A stretch of 64,000 nt of DNA from Cordilura impudica (GCA_963682025.1 OY821519.1:930001-994000); one strand, 5' to 3'; positions 1 to 11,909 are shown, counted from the stretch's first letter. Translations and numbers: made by a program. The notes: a model not told the origin generated them from the letters alone.

Positions 1-33
1 GATGTCGCCAATAATGTTTTATCTATACATGGA

Positions 34-478
34 ATGTATAAAATGCAATTATTAATATACGTTTTTAAAGTACTACATAATATCGGTCACCATACTATTT
101 GTTTTTCAGTTAATCAACAAGCTTTCAATACAAGAAACAATTCAAACCTTAGAGTTTCAAGAAGTCGTTTAGAGACTACGAAACAGCGAGTAGAATATAT
201 CGGTACTCTGGAATTTAATAGTTTACCGCAAAGTCTAAAAGAATGTTTAACTATTTCTTTATTTAAAAATAAATTAAAAGAATATCTTTTGAATAATATT
301 GTAATGTTTGTAATATAATTTTAAATTAGTGCAAATTAAATTTCTCCTATTTTGTATAACAAATAATTTTCATTTAAATATTTTTTAATTTTTATTAAAA
401 TAAGTTTATTTGCCAACTTGCCTCAACAAAGCCTTAATGGCGCTGAGGCTCAATTATGTATGAATTGATTTGATGAAA
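34..478 (+). pseudogene. 3' end of a non-LTR retrotransposon (LINE) reverse transcriptase ORF plus 3' UTR
   Basis: An open frame at 34-318 ends in the pattern NSLPQSLKECLTISLFKNKL followed by KEYLL. This is the usual C-terminal signature of CR1/jockey-type LINE reverse transcriptases (a block of the type NSLP..L....S...FK..LK.YL). The catalytic RT domain would lie upstream, outside the window, so only about the last 90 residues are visible. The 160 bases after the stop are AT-rich and are best read as LINE 3' UTR. They end at the Helitron insertion point at 478/479. The frame is open over the visible part, but whether the whole copy is intact cannot be told. The alternative is a short chance ORF, which the specific C-terminal pattern makes less likely. 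Confidence 0.6.
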
Positions 479-1601
479 TCTATATATATAAAAATGAATC
501 GTGGTTTGTTCGTCCGCTTAAAACTTGAAAACTACAGGACCAAAACGGATACTTTCTTCTGTGAGTTTGTTTGTAACTGCCACGCGAAGGTTTAGGAAAA
601 AGAAAAGTACAAAAAGTCTCAACAGATGGCGCTGTGCGCGGTTATTCCATTTTAGCATCAGATATATTGAGTACTATGAGAGGGAGAGCTTTGTAAATTT
701 GTGTGAGGCCATCTATTATCAATATGGATAGTCATAACGAAAATGGTCAGTATCGGATAAGTAGGCGTGGTACCTCCCATACAAAATTAGTTTCTAATAT
801 CATATATTGAGTACTGTTTTATGGAAAGCTTTGCAACTTTGTATGAGGGCATCTATTATTGCTGTGAGTTGCTGTGAATAGCCGTTGTAAAAATTAGCGT
901 TGTCGGAACAGTGGGCGTGGCAACTACAAAAAAAAAAAATAAATACTCAACCTCAGACTTAATATCATGACAGGGAGAGCTTTGATACTTTCTGTGACGT
1001 CATTTGTTATTAGCTTTGCAAGTTTGTGTGGGTTCATCTGTTATTTCTGTGATTAGCCCTGGCGAAAATGGGCGGGATTGGACAAATGGGCATGTCACCT
1101 ACCGTATGAAATAAATTTTCAAAATAATAAAAATATCTAAATTAATATGAACGGGAAAGTGAATATAATTTGTGTGAGTTCATGGGTTATTAGTGTGAGT
1201 TATTAGTGTGAGTGTAAAAGCCCATTAGAAGAATTTCTAAATATATCAAAAAAAAAAAAAAAATACAATAAAAAAAGTCGACAAAAATCTGAAATAAGTA
1301 AAAATGGGTGGTTACTTCCATAAAAGTAATTATTGAACTTCAATATATGGGATCGTTTTGAAGGAAAATGTTTAAGAGAAATGGCAATATCAGCAGCATA
1401 ACAAAAAATGAAATTTCCGCAATTTTCATTCAAATTAATTGTAGTTAATTGTAATAGTAAATATAAGATGATGAAGTGAATTTATCAAAAGACTTTTTAG
1501 TTTACTTCATTTGCCAGGTCTTCCACCACATAATTTAATAGCAAAGTTGGATCTTAAAATAATATAGTTAATTTTAAGCTTACATAAGAGCATTAATTTA
1601 A

Positions 1602-2396
1602 AACAAGTAAGAAAATTATAGTCGGTCTAGACCGACTATACAATACCCTATACCATGCGTTTAGAGACCATATCTCTCAGGCCCAACTAACTGGATATAG
1701 AAAATAAGCATAAACCAAATTTGAATGGGATTTTTATTAATTTTTTCTGCTGCAGATATGAAAAAGTTCATATCGGATGCTATATCTAAATGGGGACTAG
1801 GCCCAAAAATGGACCGATCGTGACCATGTTTGGTAAAGTCTCTTGTATTTTGCAAAAATATATACAAACAAAATTTGAGAAGAATCAGTGCAATATTTTT
1901 GTTTTTTGATAGATTTAAGTGAAGATCGGGAAGCAGCTCTATATAAGGCCTACGACTAAGGGTTGTCCAATAGGGATCATTTTTGGACTACTGATTAATG
2001 GATGTAATATATACATACAAACCCAATTTGACTAAGATTTGTATGATAATTTGGATCTTATGGCAATATATGTTGATTTCATAAGATGTCATTTGTATGG
2101 GGGCTAGGTCTGAACATGGACCGATTCTCACCAATTTCAATAGCGTTCATCCCATGGGCGATAAAAGATCAAATACCAAATTTCGTCTAAATATATTTAT
2201 ATTTGCGACCTGCAGTTTGATTACAAGCTTTACATGGACACACAGACGGACGGACGGACATCGTTAAATCGAATCAGATAGTGATTCTGATTCGATCGGT
2301 ATAATTAAAGATGGGTCTAGGTCAAATATTTTTGGTTGTTACAAACAGCAGCACAAAGTCATTATACCCAAACCACATAGTGGTATAGGGTATAAA
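1602..2396 (-). mobile_element. DINE-1/INE-1-like element, copy A (near full length)
   Basis: In element orientation (minus strand) it starts TATACCCTATACCACTATGT, has the GTCCGTCCGTCC tract after a GATCGAATCAGAATC block, and ends with the 18-bp palindrome AGTCGGTCTAGACCGACT followed by AATTTTCTTACTTGTT. This layout (5' hairpin, CCGT-rich tract, 3' stem-loop, CTTACTTGTT end) matches DINE-1/INE-1, a non-autonomous group related to Helentrons. It has no coding capacity, so short open frames inside it are not genes. It is nested in the Helitron at 479-2920 and is therefore younger than it. Confidence 0.85.
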
Positions 2397-2478
2397 AATT
2401 TGTCTATTATTGAATAACTGTTTCTTTAAAAATATATATTCTTTTTGACTTTCGGATAATTTTATCATTTTTATCACG

Positions 2479-2800
2479 ATGCCAAGAGGTGTTCATGGTA
2501 ACATTGGCCGACATTCTCAAGATGCAGCACAGCACCGAAATGTCGCAACAGATCGAACGGAAGAGGAACGTGTTATTGGATGGGAATCAGTTCGACCAGA
2601 ATGGTTGGAAATCGAGCGCGACGGTGAGAATAGATTAACGAAACACACAATGAGCAACAATGATTGAGAAGAAGAGAAGTTCGTCCTCGGCAAAGTGATG
2701 AAGCCAGATCACAATGTGCACTTTTTGAACGACAACGTAGGCTACAAAAAATTATTCAGGTGAACATTGAGCATGCATCCTTTCGATATGAGCCCAACAT
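2479..2800 (+). pseudogene. Remnant of the Helitron protein N-terminal region
   Basis: The frame opening at 2479 (MPRGVHGNIGRHSQDAAQHR) is basic and polar and rich in R, E and Q, as is the N-terminal region of Helitron Rep/helicase proteins. A stop occurs at about 2665. In a neighbouring frame the text continues as ARSQCALFERQRRLQKIIQ and then SFRYEPNI, resembling the segment of these proteins just before the zinc-finger/Rep domains. It ends at about 2800 with a stop and no Rep domain follows. I read this as a frameshifted, truncated relic left in a non-autonomous Helitron. The similarity is to a compositional and short-motif pattern only, so confidence is moderate. Confidence 0.55.
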
Positions 2801-2920
2801 TTAATACAGTTCGCACACATCGGTTCAATTCGGCGGAAAGTTAAAATTGCCAAATCGCTTCCAAATTATTTCAATCAAAAAATCTCTTTTGGACAAAGCG
2901 AAGTTTGCCGGGTCAGCTAG

Positions 2921-3811
2921 TAAAGTTTATATAAATAAAAAAAAAAAAATATGATTATCTTTTTGTGATTTATGATCCAGAAAACTTCTTCATGTTTGTT
3001 TTCCTACAAAATGTTTTTGGTATTAAAATATTATTATTGAGAAGTAGAGGAATGAACCTATTGTACACTCAAAGAATGTTACTTTTTATTCTTGTCGTAA
3101 TTGAAATGATATGTGAAAAAACTTTACTATGCGGCGTAGAGTGTTTATCAATACATTTTGTTATTTGGAAGTTATAAATATTTACTTTAGTGGGTAAGAT
3201 TCTGTCATGTCTTCCATTTCCTACATTAATTTACATCCATCGTGAAAACCCTTATTGTTGTGGTTAGAACTTTAGTTTTTAAGCGTACAATGTTCCTTCA
3301 GTGGGTGGTTTCACATCATTATTCATGTCTGCAACGTTGCTCTCTCTTTCTGTGCATTAGAATTTTACGTTTATAAATTATTCGACAATACTCAACATTC
3401 TTCGCCACAGAGACATTTGCTCGTCTCAGTTAAGTTCGTAGATATTTTTGTATTTGTACAATACATCCTCGAACCCATTTAATTTCTTCTTTGAAACCAA
3501 ACCGTTAGATTCTTCATCGCGTATGCACATGAATGTAAAAATGTGCAATTTTTTGCATTGCGGAAATGTTTAAAATTTTCATGTATTTAAAAGGAAATGC
3601 TTAAGAATAAAATTTGTGATGGTGCTAAAAATGTTTCCTTGAGTAAGGTAAAAAGCAGATAGAAGCATTAAGAATTCATAAATTTCTAAGTATGTGTGTA
3701 TGTACATAAGTAGATAACTCAACATGAACAAACCAATAAACCAACAACTCTATATTTTTGAGGGTGTAATGAGTTTGGTGAAATTTTGCTTGACCTATTC
3801 CCACCTTTTAA
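2921..3811. other. No recognised feature; possible single-copy host DNA
   Basis: This stretch is less AT-rich at 3200-3540 than its surroundings and shows no repeat that recurs elsewhere in the window. An ORF of 70 codons at 2965 has no recognisable motif. Confidence 0.4.
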
Positions 3812-4047
3812 TATACTGATCGACTCGGAATCACTTTCTGAGTCAATTTAACGATGTCCGTCCGTCCGTCTGTCTCTGTCTCTCTCAATCTGTGCGTCCA
3901 TGTAATCCTTGTAATCAAACTACAGTTAGAAATAAAATTTAGGTTTTGCCTATTTTCTATATCCAATTAGCTGCATCCAACACCCTTTCTCTAAACGCAT
4001 GGTAGTGTATCGTATAATCGGTCTAGATGACTATAATATTCTTGTTT
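3812..4047 (+). mobile_element. DINE fragment with internal deletion
   Basis: It begins at the ATACTGATCGACTCGGAATC block and includes the GTCCGTCCGTC tract and the ATCAAACTACAG block. It then jumps directly to the 3' region CTATATCCAATTAGCTG, the degraded stem TAATCGGTCTAGATGACT and TATTCTTGTTT. About 500 bases of the middle of a complete copy are missing, as is the 5' hairpin. Confidence 0.75.
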
Positions 4048-5109
4048 AAATAGAGATCGACAGAAAATATTAAAAGAAAATTTAAATATCATTGGTTACA
4101 TGGAGCCAGTCTTCACTAGTCGCGTTTTATGTTTCATTTTGAAGCATTCGTTTCTATTCCTCTTTAACTCATTGAATCCTAAATTATTTCTAACAGTTGA
4201 CAAATACAAATTTGGGTTTTCCTCTCTTAAAAAAAATACGTCTTTCAATTACGTGACTACTGTCTTGAATGAATTCGTAAAGGTCTTTTTAGTAATTACG
4301 AATGTTACAACTACCTCATTGAATAAGTTCAAGTTCATATTCATTTGGAAACAAACCCGTAAAAGAAATAATGAATTGGAAACAAGCCATGCCAGAAAGC
4401 TTTGTTGGAACTACGTATTAATACATACTTTAAAATGGGTCAAAACCCGTTATCAGGCTTCACTGTTTAATATTTTCAAATTTATATGTTTATTTATGAC
4501 ATAAGTCGAAAGTTTAAGAAAAATTATTTCTGCACAAGTGATTTTTATTGATCAAAGTCCAGACAATATGGCAGTTTCGCATGTACTTTTTTATATTTAC
4601 ATTAGGTTTTGTTTCACTTTTTTGTTTCGCCAAAGGGTAAAACTTCTTTACACAGAACATTACATATTAAAACGGAAACATTCAAAATGATATTGCGTTT
4701 TTTTCTTTTTGATAACTTTGTTTGTTGATGCACGTAACAAAATTTACTTTGATGTCCTTTTTATATCAAACTTTACATAATGACGATGATTATTATCCTC
4801 AGGCAAAGAAATATCATTGCAATGTATGTATGGTACATTGTACACAAAAATTTGTTTCAGAATAATGTTAATTTTTATTCATATGCAAATATTTAAAATT
4901 GAATTTATACCCAAAGATGTTAAAAGTCTCTGCAGTCTGTCTTTATTTAAGAATAGAGAGGTTTAAAAAATTTTTGCTTATAAATATTGCCAAAAGAAAA
5001 ACAAATACTCGTCAAAAATTTTCATAGAGAAAACACATTTGAATCTGATGAAATATTTCGAAATTTAAAAATGCTATGTAATAAAAATTTAGTTGTTCTT
5101 GTGGTCAAT
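4048..5109. other. No recognised feature
   Basis: AT-rich sequence. A 134-codon frame at 4100-4504 has no start context, domain or repeat similarity I can recognise, and its composition matches the surrounding DNA. I do not call it a gene. Confidence 0.4.
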
Positions 5110-5510
5110 CGATCCAACACTTTATAATACCGATCGACTCAGAATGTCTTACATACTCGTCTTAAGACCGGTTTAAAATGAAATTGTCAACGTGTTTGAA
5201 AATTTTCTATTCGTTTGATAGCCGGCTTTTTTTTTTGTCAGTTTATAAGATGTTCTGAAATTATAAATGACAGAAAATGCAGAGAGTCGAATTTTTTTCA
5301 GTGAATATTACATAAATAGTCAAAATCAGACATAGGTAACTGTTGTTTATGTAAGTTGCATTTTCTAATTGTTTTATTTAATCCAAACTTTATTAATTAA
5401 AATTTCAAACAGATTGATCAACTGAAGATATGAAATAGATTAATCATAAAATTAGGAACTTAGCACCGCACAGAATTAACATTTATTTTATTTTTTATTT
5501 TGGATATTAT

Positions 5511-5645
5511 GATAATTTAAGACGATATCATAGTGGTCATTTGTATGGGGCCTAGGCCGTCAGAAGCTTATATACCAAATTTCATCAAAATATATTCATA
5601 TTTACGAAAATTTTACAGTTTTTGCCATCGACGTTGTCCGTTTTT
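5511..5645 (-). mobile_element. DINE fragment (short, decayed)
   Basis: Blocks typical of the DINE middle are recognisable: GTGGTCATTTGTATGGGGCC, AAGCTTATATACCAAATTTC and CATCAAAATATATTCATATT. Both ends are missing. A still smaller piece, ATACCGATCGACTCAGAAT, lies at about 5130-5148 in the opposite orientation. Confidence 0.7.
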
Positions 5646-6485
5646 GTGTTGGGTATTTTTTTTCGCAACTGAAATACATCCTGCAACGTTCTGATTGTAC
5701 TTATGCTCTTAATTTTCTGAACATTAAAACAAGTAAATCAAGAACCTAGCTGCGAGAAATCGTAATCAAATCATGGTTAGAAGCATAAAACAATGTGTTG
5801 CCATCCTCTTCAAGTAAATATTAAAAGTTGAAGGAACTTTTTTCAAATATTAAAAATAGTTAGAAATTAATCAGGGTCAAGATCAAATATTTTTACTTTA
5901 AATAAAGCAAAAATATTTGTTTCAAAATTGATCTAAATTCTGCATGACAGGTTATACAGCTGTTTCGGATCAAGTCGCCAAACCTCATCAATAACCAAAA
6001 ACAGTAGATAGTTTGTTTGGTAAAAAGTTAAATTCATACTCGTATATGTACCTTTGATGAGACCGACCTGATGAGAATCCAAGCAAAGAGTTAAAATGTA
6101 CCTTCTCCAATATAACAAACCAAAATATAAAACAAATGTTGAAACAAATGTTTTTGTATTTTAATAAAAAGTTCTTATATTCGATCTATATCATTGAGTT
6201 AGAAATTAAATTAGGCTCAAAATGAAATGTTTTTACTTTAAATAAAGCTTGGAGTGCATGAAATAGATCGAAAATAAAAATTTTTTATATAAAAAAAAAA
6301 AAAAAATAAAAATTTCAAATATTCAAAAATAAAAAAAAAATATTAAAAAGGGTAGTTGTAACCAGGGCTGCGAAGTTGATTATTAAAGCTACCGACTTTG
6401 ACTCCGATCCCAAATCCGACTCCAACTTAGACTGTGACTCTTCAATATAACAGGTTTGCCCAATATATGTTATGGTTTGACTACA
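5646..6485. other. No recognised feature
   Basis: AT-rich DNA with A-tracts at about 6290-6340. Nothing beyond simple sequence is recognisable. Confidence 0.4.
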
Positions 6486-6700
6486 CCTTTTCCAATTGCA
6501 TTTTAGAAAATATTAATTGATTATCAGAAAGTATCAATTGTATTTTAGAAAACATTAATTGAATTTCAGAAAACATCAATTGTATTTCAGAAAGTATCAA
6601 CTGCATTTCAGAAAACATCAATTGAATTTCAGAAAGTATCAACTGTATATCAGGAAATATCAAATGAATTTCAGAAAGTATCAGTACATTTATAAAATTT
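6486..6700 (+). repeat. 21-bp minisatellite
   Basis: About nine imperfect head-to-tail copies of a 21-bp unit of the form ATTTCAGAAAACATCAATTG / ATTTCAGAAAGTATCAACTG. Because 21 is divisible by three, the minus strand stays open and reads a 7-residue repeat (LILSEIQ/LMFSEIQ). This explains the long minus-strand ORF here, which is not a gene. Confidence 0.85.
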
Positions 6701-6719
6701 TCGAACATATATATATATA

Positions 6720-6898
6720 TATAGGTGAGTAGGTAGCGTGCTCTCCTATCATGCGGGGGTCGTGGGTTCGATTCCCACCTTTGGTCTGTCGTTGCAAAAA
6801 CCAGCCAAATGGTCTTTGTCACCCGGCTTATCCCTGGACCCAAATTAGAATACAAATTTACTTTGCATTGTAATTAATATAAATAAATAAAATAAAAT
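6720..6898 (+). mobile_element. tRNA-derived SINE, copy 1
   Basis: The head looks like a tRNA gene: an A-box-like GGTGAGTAGGTAGCGTGCTC and a perfect B box GGTTCGATTCC (6765-6775). A unique body follows (CAAAAACCAGCCAAATGGTC, then CACCCGGCTTATCCCTGGAC), and the tail is made of TAAATAAA-type repeats. The same head, body and tail occur in inverse orientation at 28827-29020. It has a 5-base deletion after the B box relative to that copy. The flanks are (AT)n, so no reliable target-site duplication can be seen. It would be transcribed by RNA polymerase III and mobilised by a LINE. Confidence 0.85.
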
Positions 6899-6957
6899 AT
6901 ATATTTTTTTTTCGAAGAATCTATCGATTTCAAAACTATCTTTAAACAAATAATTTT

Positions 6958-7270
6958 TTTTGATGTGTAAACATCTATGCGCTCAGGGGGGTAAAAATCT
7001 ATTTCACAATACAATCACAAAAACAGCGTAAAGGAAAATCGGTGTGAGGTATATGTAATTGTATTGGTGTAAAGATTATGATTTAAATTTATTTAGCTTA
7101 TTCAACAACCAACAGAAAGCGCCATGAATGTATAGCAAACAACTGCAACCTTAAGTATAACAACCATAGCAGTTGCTTGCTATACATAGATGGCACTTAC
7201 TGTTTGATTTTAATTGATGTGTAAATAGATGTTTACACATCTCCCCTGTGATCGGACTCACATAGTTTTT
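6958..7270 (+). mobile_element. Short interspersed repeat with hAT-like CAGGGG ends, copy 1
   Basis: It starts TTTTGATGTGTAAACATCTA and then CAGGGGGGTAAAAATCTATT. It ends ATAGATGTTTACACATCTCC, CCTG and TGATCGGACTCACAT. The block starting CAGGGG and the reverse complement of the block ending CCCCTG can be aligned over about 25 bp, like short hAT-type inverted repeats. The region outside (GATGTGTAAACATC and TGATCGGACTCACAT) is also shared with the copy at 20083-20535, so the repeat unit is larger than the inverted-repeat core. It has no coding capacity. Confidence 0.6.
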
Positions 7271-8367
7271 TTTCGTCATATATTAACATTAAACAAAAGG
7301 ACATGTATATTATTTCATAGTTAAATTATTTAAGAATTCATTGTTGAAGTCTGCCTTACGAATAAAATGTAAAACTTACTTATTATTAAAGATGTCATGA
7401 ATATTATAGTTTTTCTGAAGATATTTTTAAAAATTGTTTTCAACTACCAAAACGGAGCTACTATCTTCAATTCGAATAAATGAAGTAAGATAAAAAGCAG
7501 CGTTGATTTATGTATGTCCATTGGAGTGGTCCCACGTTATATGGACATTCTTCAAATTGCGATTTTGGGGATAGGCTGGGGTTGAGTTTGTTACCTTTCA
7601 ATATAAAACTAATAATTGTGAAGTTTGGGCACAATCGGATAAAGAAAAGTCGCGCCGGAAATCTATTGACAATTTCAAGTGTATTTATATGGGGAAAATA
7701 TGCCTTTTTTTTTTGAGATTTTACGAAACTTTCGTTCTATAGTTTAACTTTTCCGACATGTTGTTGTAAGAATTGAGATCGGTATTAAATTATCTTTCCA
7801 AAAAGCTATAAAAATTCAAAATCGATTATAAATTCGCCAAGAAATAGCAAATGCCCCAGACTACTTTTTTGCCAAAAAAAAAAACTAGGTCATGGAATTT
7901 GATCGCATTTTTTCCAACTTTGAGAAATTGATTAAAACCATAGTTTTTTTTGTCTCTATACTTATAAGTAATCAGATATAAGGTATTGTTTTATTACCAC
8001 GTTGTTAACCTATTGCGCATTGAGACCGAAAATGGAAAATTTTTTTGATAAAATTTTGAAAACTCCTTTTTCAAGTTTTTAAAAATTTTCTTAAACAAAA
8101 TTTAAAAAAATGGATCTGACACTTTAAAATTTTATTAAATACAAGTCAGAGATTAACTGTGTGAATTTTTAGGTAAATCCCCAAGCCAGAATTTTTTTGA
8201 CAAGGATTTTATATTTGCGGATTTCGAGAAAAATGGGATTTTTGTGAAATATTCTGTATATGTAATCTTTCTAAATTCTTTATATCAAAAATTAATCAGC
8301 TCTCTACTTTTAAATGTTATATTTTATCTTAATAGCCTAGGAGTTCGAAAAAAATAATATGACCCCA

Positions 8368-9025
8368 TTACTTGACTTTATACATACATACATATGAAAT
8401 TAAATGTTTTCATTTTGAAAAATATTTACATATAAGAAAAATTACTCGAGATAGCATAATCATACAAAACACAACATCCTGTACATTCCTGTACAAAGTC
8501 AAGTTTAATGTAACAATGTTGAGTTATACATACATAGTTCAACAATGTTCTTATTATATTTGGAAACATATATGTAGATAGTTTTTAAAAATAATATAAT
8601 TTTATAATAAAATTGGTTAAAAGTTGTTTAAATTTATATTTGCGAGCAATAAGCAGACAATTGCACCAGAGATGTATCACAATGGATAATTATCATTCCA
8701 GGAGCACTGAAGGGTTAAATAAAAAGGAAAATTAACCGAATTATATTTCTTACATTCTAAAAAGTGGTTTCATCGAGTTTAATAGAAAAACTCGTTTTCG
8801 GTAATCTTTATTTAGAAATATATAACAAAAGCTGGCCTTGGCAAATAATGGGTTAACGTTCTCGGATTTATCCCAAATTTTAGGAACGGAAGACATACAT
8901 ATTTGGTTATAATATTTTAAGTAACGCTTTTCAAAATTCAATAGTATTTGCAAAATATTTGAATTTTTTGAATAAATTGTCTTTTATTAGCTTGGGATCA
9001 TATGTGACCCCAATTCCAAAAGGGT
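8368..9025. other. Interior of the long-inverted-repeat transposon between its arms
   Basis: AT-rich spacer between the two arms. The part at about 8750-9025 recurs near 46290-46680 (a shared GGGTTAA..GGGGTCATAT block), so it belongs to the element and is not host DNA. No coding potential is recognised. Confidence 0.55.
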
Positions 9026-9650
9026 TAACGGGGTCATATTATTTTTTCCCGAAACCTTAGGCTATTAAGATAAAAATATAGCATTTAAAAGTAGAGAACT
9101 GATTAATTTTTGATATAAAGAATTTAGAAAGATTACATATACAGAATATTTCACAAAAATCCCATTTTTCTCGAAATCCGCAAAAATAAAATCCTTGTCA
9201 AAAAAATTCTGGCATAGGGATTTACCTAAAAATTCACAGTTAATCTCTGACATGTATTTAATAAAACCTTTAAGTGCCAGATCCATTTTTTTAAATTTTG
9301 TTTAAGAAAATTTTTTAAAACTTGAAAAAGAAGTTTTCAAAATTTTATCAAAAAAATTTCCCATTTTCGGTCTCTCTCAATGAGCAATAGCTTAGCAACG
9401 TGGTAATAAAACAATACTTCATATTTCATTACTTGCAAGTATAGAGACAAAAATAAATTATGGCTTTAGTCAAACTTCTCAAAGTTGAAAAAATGCTATC
9501 AAATTTCATGACCTATTTTTTTTTGGCACAAAAGTGTTGTGGGGCATTTGCTATTTCTTGGCGAATTTTTATTCGATTTTGAATTTGTATACCTTTTTGA
9601 AAGGATAATTTAATACTGATCCCGATTCTTACAAGAACTTGTTTGAAATA

Positions 9651-11245
9651 TTAAACAATAGAACGAAATTTTCGTAAAATCTCAAAAAAAAAGTCATATA
9701 TTTCCCATATAGTAGATTCACAAGTAAACCAATACTTTAAATATACTGTTTTGAAATATATAAGCATCGACTCGAACTGTTCTACTAAGATTTCCGATAT
9801 ATTAAAATGCTCTTTAAATAGCAAAATTTTAAAAATGTATATAACCTTAGAGAGACATCTAGCATGGTGATCTGCTCCACAAGATTTAATTTTGTAATTT
9901 GAGTTCGCATTTAAATGCACAAGTGCTAGTTCCGCTACTTCCCGGTGATCTGCTCTACGATGATTAATTTTGGTCTGTTTTTCATAAAAATCTATCACTG
10001 CTTGTTTATTTTTTTCCAGTATTGGTTTAAGTGTTTTGGAATGTAAAGCCGGTGTAATTTTCAAACTGCTGTTTTGGTTGAACCATTTTCGAAACTGGGC
10101 AAATATCGGAATTCCAGCACCAACACTTTTCATGACAACAGCTTTGAATGGATTTGCTACATATAATTCTTTCTGATGTAGACGGCATGGTCTTCGGTTT
10201 AAATGTTTTGGGTTTGAATCCAAACTAATGGATTTTTCAAACAATATTGCTGCTCCACTTTTTCTACCGGAATTTGATGCTGTTGTATCATACGAAAGCC
10301 CAACAATATTGTGTGTAATTTTTAACTCTTCGCACTGTTTTTTCAATTCATTTTCAATAGTTTGACCTGAACCATCTTCGATGAAATTGCAGGATATTAG
10401 CTTTTGCAGTCCATTTGGTGCAGATACGCTGATCACCAATCTTTCCACCATATCGTTACTATTGTTCTGCATCTTTTTACCATCCCAATGCAATATTAAA
10501 TGGTTTGGAAATTTAAATTGGTGAAGCCTTCTAAACGATTCCTGGCGTTCGTTATTTCGCATATTCAATACAGTGGATTTCGATGATTTTCCTCTCACAT
10601 TATTGAGCTGTTTAAGTTCTATGAAAAGGCGCGACATAGAAGTGGAAGAAATTCCCAGACTATCCAAGAGTCCACAGATATTTGGACTAATAAAAACAAA
10701 CGTGGAAACTTTTGACTTTGCTTCATCAAGCAACCAATTTGGGTCATTGGTTTCACTATCAGATTCTTCGTGCGCTTCTCCAACATCCAGTTCCTTTTCA
10801 AGACAAAGTTCTAATTCTCGTTTTGGTGTCGCTCGCTCACGTTCTTGGGTACAAGGAAATGGATCAGAGAGCTGGTCGTAAAATCTTACAATGTATGGTT
10901 TTTGAACTAAACTTCTTGGTTTAAAATTCTTTTGAACATTCTTAAAGTTTTTGTAAATTTGAATGATTTTATTACGCAGGTAATAACGCTGCTTGGGATA
11001 TAAATTCAACTTTTGCACATCTTCCTCTATTTCGGATACAACAGTAGAAGCTGTTACGAAAATATTGTGTTTTCCAATAGGATTAAGGATTGTATAAAAT
11101 CGACGTAAAACGTCTAACTTTGTACACGACCGAATATCTTAGGGAAAAACGTAACTAGTTATATAATTTTATAAAAATAATATATAATGCATTTACCTGT
11201 AATCCGTCTAATTTTTTTTTCAGTTATTTTCTTAAGATCACACAT
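9651..11245 (-). CDS. Transposase-like protein, two exons, about 511 aa (HWDGK...DTTASN family)
   Basis: Exon 1 is 11245-11197 (ATG, 16 codons plus one base). A 59-bp intron at 11196-11138 has a CAG|GTAAAT donor and a pyrimidine-rich TTTTTCCCTAAG acceptor. Exon 2 is 11137-9651. Joining them keeps the frame and supplies the only upstream ATG; exon 2 alone would have to start at GTG 11018. Recognisable blocks are HLILHWDGKKM (Asp at about residue 235), IVGLSYDTTASNSGRKSGAA (Asp at about 300), CRLHQKELYVANPF, and GADHHARCLSKVIY. From memory these match a widespread but poorly named family of transposon-derived proteins in insects and cnidarians. The two Asp residues and the C..H block suggest an RNase H-like fold similar to hAT; this is inference. 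The last 18 or so residues (from WEIYDFFFEIL) are encoded by the inverted repeat, so the native C-terminus is probably lost. No internal stop is present. Confidence 0.7.
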
Positions 11246-11909
11246 TTCATAAAATAATGTTAAAATTACGAATACTTAAAACTCCAAACCTAATTCAATG
11301 AAAATTTAAATAATATAAGAATAACAAAATTTTTGAACTCTAACAACTTTTAAAAGTGTTACTTAGTTTATAATTTTTTTAATACAAAACAAGTATAGTA
11401 CACAATTTTTTTCAGATAAGAATCCTCTTTAAATGTGTATACGAAAAAATAGTTAAAATGAAAGAATTAAAAAAAATAATTTTTTCCGACCACCCTAATG
11501 GCTATCCGGTGCATTATAAAAGGGCAAAAAACTGCTCATAAGCCTATCATATGTAGAATCGATTCGTGTAGTCAGATTTTAAGTATATTTAGCTGTTTTT
11601 GTTCTACAAAGTAAGGTACCCAAAATTCGCGATATTAGTCGCCGAGAGGCGATTGAAGGAGTTGGAATTTAAAAAAAACAAAAACGCCATTATTTTTATT
11701 GGCGCAAAAACCTTCTAAAAAGTAATGATATCAAAAACTCAAAAACAAAAACCAAAAAAAAAAAAAATACTCTAATAAACACACTTGAAATTTTCTTATC
11801 CGATTGTCCCCAAACTTCACATTTATTAGTTTTATATTGCAAGGTAACAAACTGGATCCCGCCTATCCCCAAAATCCCATTTTCATTTTTAAGGTACACT
11901 CTAATGTCC

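Larger units (their letters stand above)
479..2920 (+). mobile_element. Helitron (rolling-circle transposon), non-autonomous, with nested DINE
   Basis: The 5' end is TCTATATATATAAAAATGAA, the common insect Helitron start. The 3' end is GCCGGGTCAGCTAG. The flanking host bases are A (478) and T (2921), which is the A^T target of Helitrons with no duplication. The interior at 481-1600 is non-coding, with several degenerate blocks of the form GTGTGAGG..CATCTRTTATT, suggesting old internal duplication. An 800-bp DINE (1602-2396) is inserted in the middle. Near the 3' end a remnant of the Helitron protein N-terminus is readable (2479-2800). No Rep HUH or helicase domain is present, so this copy needs an autonomous helper. 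Confidence 0.85.
7517..11909 (-). mobile_element. DNA transposon with long terminal inverted repeats and transposase-like gene, copy 1
   Basis: The left arm (7517-8360) begins TGTCCATTGGAGTGGTCCCA. Its reverse complement is found in two pieces: 11774-11909 (outer, ending GGTACACTCTAATGTCCA) and 9030-9708 (inner). The 2-kb segment between them (9709-11773) carries the transposase-like gene on the minus strand. A second copy (46250-47512) has the inner and outer pieces directly joined, which shows that the 2-kb segment interrupts an otherwise continuous arm. Arm identity is visible but imperfect, so the element is not recent. The superfamily is not certain; the terminal GAGTGGTCC-type motif is not diagnostic to me. 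I could not define a clear target-site duplication. Confidence 0.75.

Noticed and set aside
6720..6795. A tRNA gene
   Set aside because: It has A and B boxes but cannot be folded by eye into a full cloverleaf, and it is followed by a body and A-rich tail shared with a second copy. This fits a SINE.
6481..6855. 124-codon frame with a 7-residue LILSEIQ repeat
   Set aside because: Arises from the 21-bp minisatellite plus the SINE. Not a gene.
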